NCBI RefSeq assembly: GCF_025947345.1
Contig: NZ_CP110011.1
Span: 3,348,001-3,412,000, forward strand
Length of the DNA stretch: 64,000 bases
Direction of reading: 5' to 3'
Origin: Flavobacterium sp. N502536
Lineage (GTDB): Bacteria > Bacteroidota > Bacteroidia > Flavobacteriales > Flavobacteriaceae
Below, piece by piece: positions 1 to 8,096 of this stretch; the first letter of the stretch is position 1, and each line of letters begins with the position of its first letter. The notes below the pieces were generated by a model. That model did not search any database. It saw only the letters and a list, made by a program, of their open reading frames with translations, and had not been told where the DNA came from. The position numbers were made by a program, and so were the translations under genes.

Positions 1-803
1 ATGAATTTTATTCGATTGAAGTAGAGCATGATTTTTCGTTTATAAAGCTTCATATTGAAATGGAGGGTGATAATGAATACTGCCCCGAGAATACATCAGA
101 CAGAGGGATCTATATTCCGCAGGGGCATTATAATTTGTTTTATTTGCCCAAAATAAAAGGCATTTTAAATTATCGGACCAAAAGAAGAAAAACGCTCGAA
201 ATTACGTTTACAGCATCCTATTTAGAGCAGCTGTTTTATCCCAATTTAAAAACCACCATTCCGCTTTTGGCAGAAGCAATAGCTACTCATACCTCATATG
301 CAATGTGGGATACGAGCAAAAGTATTTCGCCAAAACTAAATGTATTAATCGAAGATATTTTGCAATGTTCGTACTCCGGAGCCATTAAAAAAGCTTTTCT
401 GGAATCGAAAGTAGTAGAGATTCTTTCGTATTTATTTACCATTATAAATGAAGAAGAAAATACCAATGTAAGTGTAGAACTTAGTGCATGCGATTATGTT
501 AAAATTCTGGAAGTAGAGAATATTTTAAAAACACAATTTAAAGAAAAACATACTTTAGCGAGTATAGCATCGCAGGTAGGACTGAACAATTTTAAAATTA
601 AAAAGTATTTTAAGATGGTTTTTAATGCTACTGTTTTTAACTATTTGACGCAGGTGAGAATGGAATATGCCAAACAAATGATATTGGAAAAGGATCTCCC
701 GATATCTGTTGTTTCGGAAGAGTTGGGGTATAAAAACCCACATCATTTTACAGTGGCATTCAAAAAGACTTTTGGTTATTTACCCAGTAAGCTAAAAAAA
801 TAA
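1..803 (+). CDS. AraC-family regulator, PchR-like (5' end outside window)
   Basis: The reading frame is open from base 3, so the N-terminus lies outside the window; the first internal Met at 60 is probably not the start. The C-terminal ~100 residues form a typical AraC/XylS double helix-turn-helix, with a first helix around TLASIASQVGLNNFKIKKYF and a second ending in GYKNPHHFTVAFKKTFGYLPSKLKK-type residues. It converges with two TonB-dependent siderophore receptors, an arrangement known for PchR-type regulators that sense iron-siderophore and activate the receptor gene. The siderophore role is inferred from context; the AraC assignment is firm. Confidence 0.85.
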   Translation, partial: EFYSIEVEHDFSFIKLHIEMEGDNEYCPENTSDRGIYIPQGHYNLFYLPKIKGILNYRTKRRKTLEITFTASYLEQLFYPNLKTTIPLLAEAIATHTSYAMWDTSKSISPKLNVLIEDILQCSYSGAIKKAFLESKVVEILSYLFTIINEEENTNVSVELSACDYVKILEVENILKTQFKEKHTLASIASQVGLNNFKIKKYFKMVFNATVFNYLTQVRMEYAKQMILEKDLPISVVSEELGYKNPHHFTVAFKKTFGYLPSKLKK

Positions 804-832
804 AAGGAGCTAACTTATATTAGCCCCTTTTT
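801..832. terminator. Bidirectional terminator between AraC gene and receptor
   Basis: Arms AAAAGGAGCTAA and TTAGCCCCTTTT (one mismatch) enclose a 6-nt loop, with A-run before and T-run after. It separates two convergent genes. Confidence 0.7.
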
Positions 833-853
833 ATATTCAGAAAAAAGTATCGA

Positions 854-3283
854 TTAGAATTTGTATGTAAAACTCGCTACAATATTTCTTGGTTTTTGCG
901 GATTTAGAGTTGACCATCCACCGTTAAAATAATCTTTGTTGGCAATATTGTTGAGGTTAAAAGCTACACGAAATTTATTTGAATTATAGAAAACAGACCC
1001 ATTGATCACGGTATATTCCGGCAATACAAATTTTCCGGTTTTAGAACTGTCCAGAATGGCATTTTCACTCGCATAATTTCCTCCAAAACCAAGACCGAAA
1101 TGTTCTAGTGCACCTTCTTCAAATTTATAAGTTGCCCACAGGTTTACAAGGTTTTTAGGACCTGACCAAAATGGTCTTTTGCCTTGCTCCAGCCAAACAT
1201 TTCCAACATCGCCTTTCGTAATTTTACTGTCGTTATAGCTGTATCCGGCAATAATACTTAATCCTTTTATTGGCGCAGCATTTAAATCAAATTCAAAACC
1301 TTTGCTTTGGGCTTCACCTCCTTGTGAACTGTACAGCGGATTGCTGGTTACCAAATTGGCTACCTTAATATCGTAGTAGCTCATAGTAGCATTTAACTTG
1401 TCTTCAAAAATAGTCGCTTTTACACCAAACTCTAATTGATTGGCATGTTCCGGTTCGAAAGTTTTGGTTCCGATTAAATTACCATCAGTATCATAATTTA
1501 CGACTGGTGCAATGTTTCTGAAACCATTCATGTAATTGGCAAATACAGCTAGTTTGTCTTCAATAGGCTGGTATAACAATCCGAATTTTGGCGATAAAGC
1601 CGTTTGTGTATAATCGTCATTTTTATTTTTGATATCACCTTTCGTATCAAAATAATCCACTCTCAAACTTGCCATGGCCAACAGTTTAGAAGTAATGTTA
1701 AGCACGTCAGAAGCATATGCACTGTAGGTAGCATCCTGTGGACTGAAGTTTCCTGCTGGTCTGTTTGCCAGAAGTTTGTCAACAGAGGTTTGTGTTAGAT
1801 AATAAGGAGCGGCAGCGTCTAATTGTCTCACTTCGCCTTGTGCAGTAATATTGTAAAGACGACCGTAACCGGAACCTCCGTTCGTTACTTTTCTTTCGAA
1901 ATAATCCAGACCTGCCACAAGACGATTGCGCATGGTACCAATTTTGAAATCTCCAATAAAATTCTGCTGAATATCAGTGGTTGCGGTTTGTGATTGTTCT
2001 TTGGTAATATTAAACCCGAAATCTTTATTTCCGTCTTCATTGTCATAAATATAAGAGTAGTAGCCTCTCGATTTTGAGGAACTTCTGGATAAAACCGTTT
2101 GAGAAGTCCATTGCTCAGAAATTTTATAGGTCATTTGCCCTTGCAGACTGTATCTCGGGTTTTTTATCGATAAGTCATTACTGTTAAAAGACAAATCGGT
2201 ATTGTAGTTTAATTCGGCCAAATTGGCATATTGCAAAGCAGCATCTCTCCCTAAAAACAACATCGAAGGCGTTGTTTTTTCTTCCTGCATAAATTCGGTA
2301 TTGAATAAAAAGGAAAGCTTGTCATTTACTTTGTAAGACAAGGAAGGCGCTACAAAAAGTGAGGTACGGAATCCGGTATCCTGAAAAGTGTTTTCGGTTT
2401 GGTACGCTGCGTTAATTCTAAAAAGAACATTATCGGCATCGTCTAGCGGAGTATTGATGTCGGCAGTAACCCTGTTTAATCCAAAACTTCCGGCCAGATA
2501 AGAAACTTCACCGCCAAAACCGCTGTATGGTTTTTTGGTAACGGTATTAATTAATCCACCGTAGCTCACTAAACTGCTGCCAAATAAAGTTCCTGATGGA
2601 CCTTTTATCACTTCTATACGCTCTACATTTGCAGGATCTAAACTACCGTTTGTTAAGCCCGGTAATCCGTTTACGATATTGGCCTGAATTTCAAATCCGC
2701 GTAAAGTATAGTAGCTTCCGCCATCACCGCCGCGCCCTGTAGATTCCCATAATTTTTGAATTCCGGGTACATTTTTTAAAGCATCTTCATAATTTGTAAT
2801 GGCTTGCTCTTTTATTAATTCAGACGAAACAATATTGTAAACCTGTGGGTTTTCGACATTTTTCAATGGCATTTTTGAAACATAAGTACTTTGCTTAGGG
2901 AAAGCTTTTCCTCGGTTATTGGTAATGATCACCTCTTTTAATTGTTTATTGGAAACCTTCAATTGTAAATTGAGTGTTGCAGTTTCATTGGCCGAAACAA
3001 TTACTTCCTGTTCCAGAGTTTCATAACCCGTTAAAGAAACTTGCAAAGTGTAGGTGTTGGCTTTGACTCTGTTAAATTCAAAAGCACCATCTTCATTACT
3101 GGTAGTACCGTATTTTGAGCTTTTAAGGATAACGTTAACACCAACGGCCAGTTCGCCATCAGATGTAGTGATTGTTCCTTTAATCTTTCCGTTGTTTTGC
3201 TGAGCAAAAGCACTGAAAGAAAAGAGTAAAAAGAGATAAATTACGAATTGAGAATTTTTAATTCGTTTTTCAAAGTTGTTCAT
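854..3283 (-). CDS. TonB-dependent siderophore receptor
   Basis: This is an 809-aa outer-membrane receptor. A signal peptide ends near FSAFAQQ, followed by a carboxypeptidase-regulatory-like beta domain (about residues 30-115), a plug domain with the characteristic IEVIKGPSGTLFGSS segment, and a 22-strand-type barrel ending in a C-terminal Phe (ASFTYKF). Plug and barrel resemble the FhuA/FoxA/FhuE ferric-hydroxamate class. It should import a ferric siderophore using TonB energy. Its closest relative in the window is the receptor just downstream in coordinates, with a nearly identical N-domain. Substrate unknown. Confidence 0.88.
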   Translation of the reverse strand: MNNFEKRIKNSQFVIYLFLLFSFSAFAQQNNGKIKGTITTSDGELAVGVNVILKSSKYGTTSNEDGAFEFNRVKANTYTLQVSLTGYETLEQEVIVSANETATLNLQLKVSNKQLKEVIITNNRGKAFPKQSTYVSKMPLKNVENPQVYNIVSSELIKEQAITNYEDALKNVPGIQKLWESTGRGGDGGSYYTLRGFEIQANIVNGLPGLTNGSLDPANVERIEVIKGPSGTLFGSSLVSYGGLINTVTKKPYSGFGGEVSYLAGSFGLNRVTADINTPLDDADNVLFRINAAYQTENTFQDTGFRTSLFVAPSLSYKVNDKLSFLFNTEFMQEEKTTPSMLFLGRDAALQYANLAELNYNTDLSFNSNDLSIKNPRYSLQGQMTYKISEQWTSQTVLSRSSSKSRGYYSYIYDNEDGNKDFGFNITKEQSQTATTDIQQNFIGDFKIGTMRNRLVAGLDYFERKVTNGGSGYGRLYNITAQGEVRQLDAAAPYYLTQTSVDKLLANRPAGNFSPQDATYSAYASDVLNITSKLLAMASLRVDYFDTKGDIKNKNDDYTQTALSPKFGLLYQPIEDKLAVFANYMNGFRNIAPVVNYDTDGNLIGTKTFEPEHANQLEFGVKATIFEDKLNATMSYYDIKVANLVTSNPLYSSQGGEAQSKGFEFDLNAAPIKGLSIIAGYSYNDSKITKGDVGNVWLEQGKRPFWSGPKNLVNLWATYKFEEGALEHFGLGFGGNYASENAILDSSKTGKFVLPEYTVINGSVFYNSNKFRVAFNLNNIANKDYFNGGWSTLNPQKPRNIVASFTYKF

Positions 3284-3358
3284 GATTTTTTTGATTGGTT
3301 ATTGTTATCAGTGAATAATTGTAGAAAATTAATAAGCGACTAATTTTCTTTTAAATGC

Positions 3359-3388
3359 AAACACCTCTAATTTAGAGGTGTTTTTTTA
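3359..3388. terminator. Hairpin terminator between the two receptors
   Basis: Stem AAACACCTCTA / TAGAGGTGTTT with a minimal loop. The strong T-run is on the plus strand; on the minus strand, where the receptor at 3401 ends, the run is short. Confidence 0.55.
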
Positions 3389-3400
3389 TTGCAGATGCTA

Positions 3401-5722
3401 TTAAAACTTAAGAGTTAAGTTTACTAATAAGTTGGCAGGAGCTTGCGCCATTCCGTAAGAATCCCAGTATTTTTTGTTGTTTATGTTGTTGAATTTAACA
3501 CCGATTCTCCATGTTGGCTTATCATAAAATACGGTGGCATTGTAAACAGAATAAGACGGGTTGTAAAAACTTTCATCTTCAAACTTGTATTGTTTGTCTA
3601 CATAATTGCCTCCAAAACCAAGTCCTAGATCTTTTAATTTGTTTTGAAACTTATACGATATCCAAAAATTAACTACATTTTCCGGAGCTCCGCTGGCTTT
3701 ATTTCCTTCAATAGCAGCATCTGATGATTTTACGATGCGATTGTCATTATAAGCATACCCAAGCATAGCATTTAAACCCTCAACCGGATTGGCAATAAAT
3801 TCAAAATCAATTCCCTTACTCACCTGTTTACCGTCCTGAACACTAAATCCGTCAGAAGTTGTTCTTGTAGCATTATCAATCGTAATGTTGTAGTAACTTA
3901 ATGTAGTACTTAATTTTTTATTGAACGCTTCTACTTTTACCCCACCTTCGTATTGGTTGGCATAAACCGGTTTTAATACTAACAAGCTTCCATCGGGTTG
4001 ATTTACAGGACCTGAATTTTGAAAACCATTCATATAATTTCCAAATAAAGAAACCTGATTTTTAACCACTTCATAAACCAAACCTAATTTAGGCGATAAA
4101 GCAGTTTGGTTATAGCCCTTCGTGTCTTCCAGTTTTTTCTGAACGAAGTTGTCCAAACGAAGACTTAGCATGGCCGATAAACGGTCTGTAAAGCTTATCA
4201 CATCTGAGGCATAAACACTAAATATTTGTTCGTCCGGAACTGCCCATGTAAGTTGCGATACCACTGCATCAACTTGTTTTTTTCGGATAGGATCAAAAGG
4301 TTTTGTTACATCGATCGTATCCAGAACCGGCGTTGCACCATAATTAAAAGTACCTTTTGAAAATCTGTAATTGGTACCTAATAAAAGTTTATGTTTGATG
4401 CTTCCGGTAGAAAACTGACCGTTAATATTTTCTTGTATATTGGTAAACTGATTAAATATTGGCCCAAAACGCGATACACTTCTTTTTACTTCTGTTGGTG
4501 AAATCCATTGCGTGTAATACTGATAACTGCGATCTACATTTTCGTCTATAAAAGAGAAAACAGTAGTTGATTTCCAGTTTTCTGCCAATTGATATTCGGC
4601 CTGAACAAAAACTTTTGTTGATGAAGTTTTGGCATCAAGGTCATCGTGAAACAAACTTTTTCTATAGTCTACCTTTAAATCCGTAGGGTTTGTAATTCCC
4701 GGAGCATAGAAACGTCCGTAAGTAGGACGTGTGTTGTTTACATTGTAAATTTCGGTATCAATACTTAAGGTTAGTTTATCCGTTGCTTTGTAGGTAAGGC
4801 TTGGCGCAATCAGGAATGTTTTACTAAAACCATAATCTAAGAAACTCTTTTCGGTATTTACTGCAGCGTTTAATCGAAACAATACGTTGTTATCAGGCGT
4901 TAGTGGAGTATTCATATCAAGCGCTAGTCGGTTTAATCCAAAACTTCCTCCGGTATAGGATACTTCTGTTTTTTTAGTTTCAAAAGGTTTTTTGGTAACT
5001 AAATTCACAACACCACCAAAAGAAGATACAGACGACCCGAATAAGGTTCCTGAAGGTCCTTTAAGAACTTCGATACGTTCTGCATTATCAATAGCAATAG
5101 AGCTTCGACCCGTCATGTTTTCCATTCCGTTTCGGGCATTAACTCCGGTACTAAATCCTCTAAAAGAAATTTCAAGTCCTCCTGACGGATAAATTTTTGT
5201 GGTCACACCAGGAGCATTTACAGCTGCACTTCTAATATCTACTGCAATTTGTTCCTGCAAAAGTTCTTTGGGAATCACATTATAGACTTGCGGGTTTTCG
5301 AGATTTTTCAGCGGCATTCTCGCAACATAATCTGTTTTTTTAGAAAGGATGCTTTTCTTGCCGTTGACTACAACTTCATGTAGCTCTTTGTTCGAAACTT
5401 TTAATTGCAAATTAAGAACTGTTGTTTCGCTTTCAGTTACTACTACCTCTTGTTCAGTAGTTTCATAACCGGTTAGAGATACTTGTAAAGTATAGGTATT
5501 AGTTCGCACTCTGTTGAGATCAAAACTACCATCGTCGTTGGTAACGGTACCGTATTTTGAGTTTTTAAGAATAACATTTACACCAGCAGCAGCATCGCCA
5601 TCAGATGTAGTAATCGTTCCTTTTATTTTTCCAAAGTTTTGTTGGGCAAACGAACAAAAAAAAGAAAAGAAGAAACTGATTGTAAGCAGAAAACGAGAAG
5701 TTTTCAAAATAGAATATTTCAT
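3401..5722 (-). CDS. TonB-dependent siderophore receptor (second paralogue)
   Basis: The start at 5722 (MKYSILKTSRFLL) is chosen because it gives a clean signal peptide ending at CSFAQQ; the frame stays open 35 codons upstream but that extension looks non-coding. The product is about 773 aa: signal peptide, carboxypeptidase-regulatory-like domain, plug with IEVLKGPSGTLFGSS, barrel with terminal LTLKF. The N-domain is very similar to the neighbouring receptor whereas plug and barrel diverge, as expected of a duplicated pair that now recognises different siderophores. No shared terminator-free operon is evident, because a hairpin lies between them. Confidence 0.88.
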   Translation of the reverse strand: MKYSILKTSRFLLTISFFFSFFCSFAQQNFGKIKGTITTSDGDAAAGVNVILKNSKYGTVTNDDGSFDLNRVRTNTYTLQVSLTGYETTEQEVVVTESETTVLNLQLKVSNKELHEVVVNGKKSILSKKTDYVARMPLKNLENPQVYNVIPKELLQEQIAVDIRSAAVNAPGVTTKIYPSGGLEISFRGFSTGVNARNGMENMTGRSSIAIDNAERIEVLKGPSGTLFGSSVSSFGGVVNLVTKKPFETKKTEVSYTGGSFGLNRLALDMNTPLTPDNNVLFRLNAAVNTEKSFLDYGFSKTFLIAPSLTYKATDKLTLSIDTEIYNVNNTRPTYGRFYAPGITNPTDLKVDYRKSLFHDDLDAKTSSTKVFVQAEYQLAENWKSTTVFSFIDENVDRSYQYYTQWISPTEVKRSVSRFGPIFNQFTNIQENINGQFSTGSIKHKLLLGTNYRFSKGTFNYGATPVLDTIDVTKPFDPIRKKQVDAVVSQLTWAVPDEQIFSVYASDVISFTDRLSAMLSLRLDNFVQKKLEDTKGYNQTALSPKLGLVYEVVKNQVSLFGNYMNGFQNSGPVNQPDGSLLVLKPVYANQYEGGVKVEAFNKKLSTTLSYYNITIDNATRTTSDGFSVQDGKQVSKGIDFEFIANPVEGLNAMLGYAYNDNRIVKSSDAAIEGNKASGAPENVVNFWISYKFQNKLKDLGLGFGGNYVDKQYKFEDESFYNPSYSVYNATVFYDKPTWRIGVKFNNINNKKYWDSYGMAQAPANLLVNLTLKF

Positions 5723-5980
5723 TTTATTGTATTTGGTTAAGGTTTTGTTTTTATTTAGAATGAATAAAAACAGTGCAAATGTAAAAATTAATACTTCTTT
5801 AACAAATAGTATTTCGTTTGATTTCATGAACTTTCAGTTAAATCTGAGGTACTTTTTTAAAATTTCTTTGAATAATAATTGGAATGAATTAAATTTCTGA
5901 CGTTTATTAAAAAAAATGAAAAGGGTAGAAGTTACACTTTGAAAGCCTTAATTTTGCGTTTTAAAAATGAAGCTTTTCAT

Positions 5981-7141
5981 ATGATTTTACCTTTCTTGAA
6001 AAAATTGCAGCATTCTCCTAAAGGATACCGTCTGGCCAATACTGTATTTTTTTTCCTTTCGGGATTTGGATATTCTTCGTGGGTATCCCGTATTCCGCAC
6101 ATACAGGCACAATTGCATTTGTCCGAAGCTCAGTTTGGAGCTGTTTTATTTGCCTTTCCAATTGGTTTAATGCTCACCATGCCTTTTACAGGTAAGCTGT
6201 TAAACAAATACAGCAGCCGTTATGTTATGCTGCTCGGAGCAATCATGTTTAATATTGCATTGTCCTTACCGGGTTTAGTTGCTTTTGTCTGGCAGTTGGT
6301 TATTGTACTCTTACTCTTTGGTGCATCACGTAATATTTTCAATTTGTCTATTAATGCACAATCTCTGGAGGTTCAAAAATTATATCCACATTCTATTATA
6401 ACTCGTTTTCATGCCGTTTGGAGCATAGCCGTTTTTTCGGGAGCAGGTTTGGGGTATGTAATGGTAACGCAGCATATTGCGCCATCACATCATTTGCTGG
6501 GAGTAAGTGTTTTTATGCTTGCGCTAACGGCTTGTTTTTATCCTTTGAGTATTCATAACGAACCTGTACCCGTTAAAAAGAAGTTCTTTTCAATGCCCGA
6601 AAAAAATCTGGTTAAGTTTGCCCTGATTTGTTTTGTGTCTATGGCTTGTGAAAATACCATGTACGATTGGAGTGGTATTTATTTTGAAAATATATTGAAG
6701 GCGTCTCCAAAATTAACCAGTGCCGCATTTGTGTTTTTCGCGACAGCAGTAACTCTGGGACGTTTGTTTGGTGATTATGGCGTAATGAAATTTGGTACCA
6801 AACGAATTCTGTTTTACAGCGGTGTTTTAATCACCTTAGGATTTGGTATTTGCTTTATCCTGCCGTATGCTTATCCGACTATTTTTGGCTATGTCTTAAT
6901 TGGGTTTGGAGTTTCCTGTGTGGTTCCGTTGGTATTTAGTATTGCCGGAAGATCATCAAAACTAAGCAGCGGTTCTGCTTTAACTTCGATCTCTACTATT
7001 GGTTATCTTGGGTTTTTACTGGTTCCGCCAATGGTAGGGTTTATATCCGAATATTTAAGTATGAAGTGGGCATTTTTGGTAATGGCGCTTTTAGGAATAC
7101 TCATGATCTTTATGGTGAATAAGATCGGGGAGAATGAGTAG
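5981..7141 (+). CDS. MFS transporter, YbjJ-like
   Basis: Membrane protein of about 386 aa with roughly 12 hydrophobic segments. The start is placed at the ATG at 5981; the frame extends to a TTG at 5939, but that extra segment is not hydrophobic or conserved-looking. The opening GFGYSSWVSRIPHIQ and the following LSEAQFGAVLFAFPIG resemble the YbjJ branch of the major facilitator superfamily. Its substrate is unknown. It is divergent from the siderophore receptors, so a role in siderophore or metabolite export is possible but only inferred. Confidence 0.8.
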   Translation: MILPFLKKLQHSPKGYRLANTVFFFLSGFGYSSWVSRIPHIQAQLHLSEAQFGAVLFAFPIGLMLTMPFTGKLLNKYSSRYVMLLGAIMFNIALSLPGLVAFVWQLVIVLLLFGASRNIFNLSINAQSLEVQKLYPHSIITRFHAVWSIAVFSGAGLGYVMVTQHIAPSHHLLGVSVFMLALTACFYPLSIHNEPVPVKKKFFSMPEKNLVKFALICFVSMACENTMYDWSGIYFENILKASPKLTSAAFVFFATAVTLGRLFGDYGVMKFGTKRILFYSGVLITLGFGICFILPYAYPTIFGYVLIGFGVSCVVPLVFSIAGRSSKLSSGSALTSISTIGYLGFLLVPPMVGFISEYLSMKWAFLVMALLGILMIFMVNKIGENE

Positions 7142-7146
7142 TTTTT

Positions 7147-7190
7147 TTTGAAGGGACTAAGGTACTGAGAGGCTAAGGCTCTAAGTTTTT
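7147..7190 (+). repeat. Word-repeat tract, CTAAGG/CTGAG type
   Basis: Short words such as GGGACTAAGG, TACTGAG and GGCTAAGG follow each other just after the MFS gene stop. The same word family recurs at 19832, 33764 and 35683. Confidence 0.6.
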
Positions 7191-7192
7191 TG

Positions 7193-7418
7193 AAATTCCG
7201 TAGGAATGAACTATTTTGTAGCAACGGATTTTAATCCGTTGGAATTGTGATGGTATAAGGAATTAAAGTTCCATAGAAACGGTCTATTTGATAACGCAAA
7301 GTTTTTAAAATTCCGTAGGAATGAATTATATTGTAGCGACGGATTTCAATCCGTTGGAATCGAAAAGGTATAAGAAATTAAAGTTCCATAGGAACGGCCC
7401 ATTTAATAACGCAAAGTA
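7193..7418. repeat. Tandem pair of ~115-bp three-palindrome units
   Basis: Two copies with a 115-bp period (7193 and 7308). Each holds three short palindromes in order: ATTCCGTAGGAAT, an 18-bp AACGGATT/AATCCGTT palindrome, and GTTCCATAGGAAC (one base changed in copy 1). Both copies end in ATAACGCAAAG. A third copy lies at 14066. No coding potential seen in 7142-7475. Confidence 0.8.
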
Positions 7419-7475
7419 GCGAAGCCATAAAGGAAATTGAACTTTGTAACTTCGCAACAAAATTATCTGGAAATA

Positions 7476-7952
7476 TTATTTCTTCGTCATCACAAATTTT
7501 TCCGAACTTGGTTTCCCATTCAAATTCCCTGAAATCTCAGCAGTTAAAGTATTATTTGCACCTTTTGTATAGGTTATCTTTTGCGGATAATCGTGTTTAG
7601 GATTCTCGAAAACCAATTGTTTGTCAGATTCAGCTGTTGAGGCGAAAGAAACAGGTTTATCATTATTTTGACCTTTTACGGTTGCAATATAAGTTAGCGT
7701 TTCGTCTTTTTGTGTTAAAACGATACTTTCGAAATGAATAGTGTCTTTTTCTTTTATGAAATAGGAGGAAGCACTAAAAGTACTATCGTTTAGTTTTTGC
7801 CAGTTCTCGGTCAGAACACCCTCTGGAGATTTGTTTTCCCAGTTCCCGATGAGCCAGTCCGCAACTTTGATTTTATCTTTCTCGGCGGATTCCTTTTTTT
7901 GACAAGAAACAGCAGCTAAAACAAGGGCTAAAAGAGTAATTTTCTGAAACAT
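7476..7952 (-). CDS. DUF6265-family lipoprotein
   Basis: A 158-aa protein with a lipoprotein signal and predicted lipidated Cys17 (LAAVSC). The body carries the WLIGNWE opening, a central ESIVLTQKDETLTYIA stretch and the ENPKHDYPQKITY motif typical of DUF6265, a lipocalin-like beta-barrel family. It likely sits in the envelope; ligand unknown. It is downstream of topB on the same strand, 142 bp away, with a repeat tract between, so co-transcription is doubtful. Confidence 0.75.
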   Translation of the reverse strand: MFQKITLLALVLAAVSCQKKESAEKDKIKVADWLIGNWENKSPEGVLTENWQKLNDSTFSASSYFIKEKDTIHFESIVLTQKDETLTYIATVKGQNNDKPVSFASTAESDKQLVFENPKHDYPQKITYTKGANNTLTAEISGNLNGKPSSEKFVMTKK

Positions 7953-8007
7953 ATTTATGAGTTTTGGTTTTAAATGGAAGTACTAAAGTATGAAAAAGAA
8001 TTGGTTG

Positions 8008-8096
8008 TTGTGAATTGTAAACAGTAAACTGTGAAAAGTAAAATGGGCAATGAAACACTGTATCTTACATTTTACATCTAACATTTCACATTTTTT
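8008..8096. repeat. Imperfect inverted word repeat (GTGAA/AAAATG type)
   Basis: Left words (GTGAATTGTAAACAG, GTGAAAAGTAAAATG) are mirrored by CATTTTACATCTAACA and TTTCACATTTTT up to the topB stop. The arrangement matches other intergenic inverted word repeats in the window. Confidence 0.55.

Noticed and set aside
7193..7418. CRISPR array suggested by regular repeats
   Set aside because: Only two units with 115-bp period, palindromic throughout, no spacer pattern and no cas genes.
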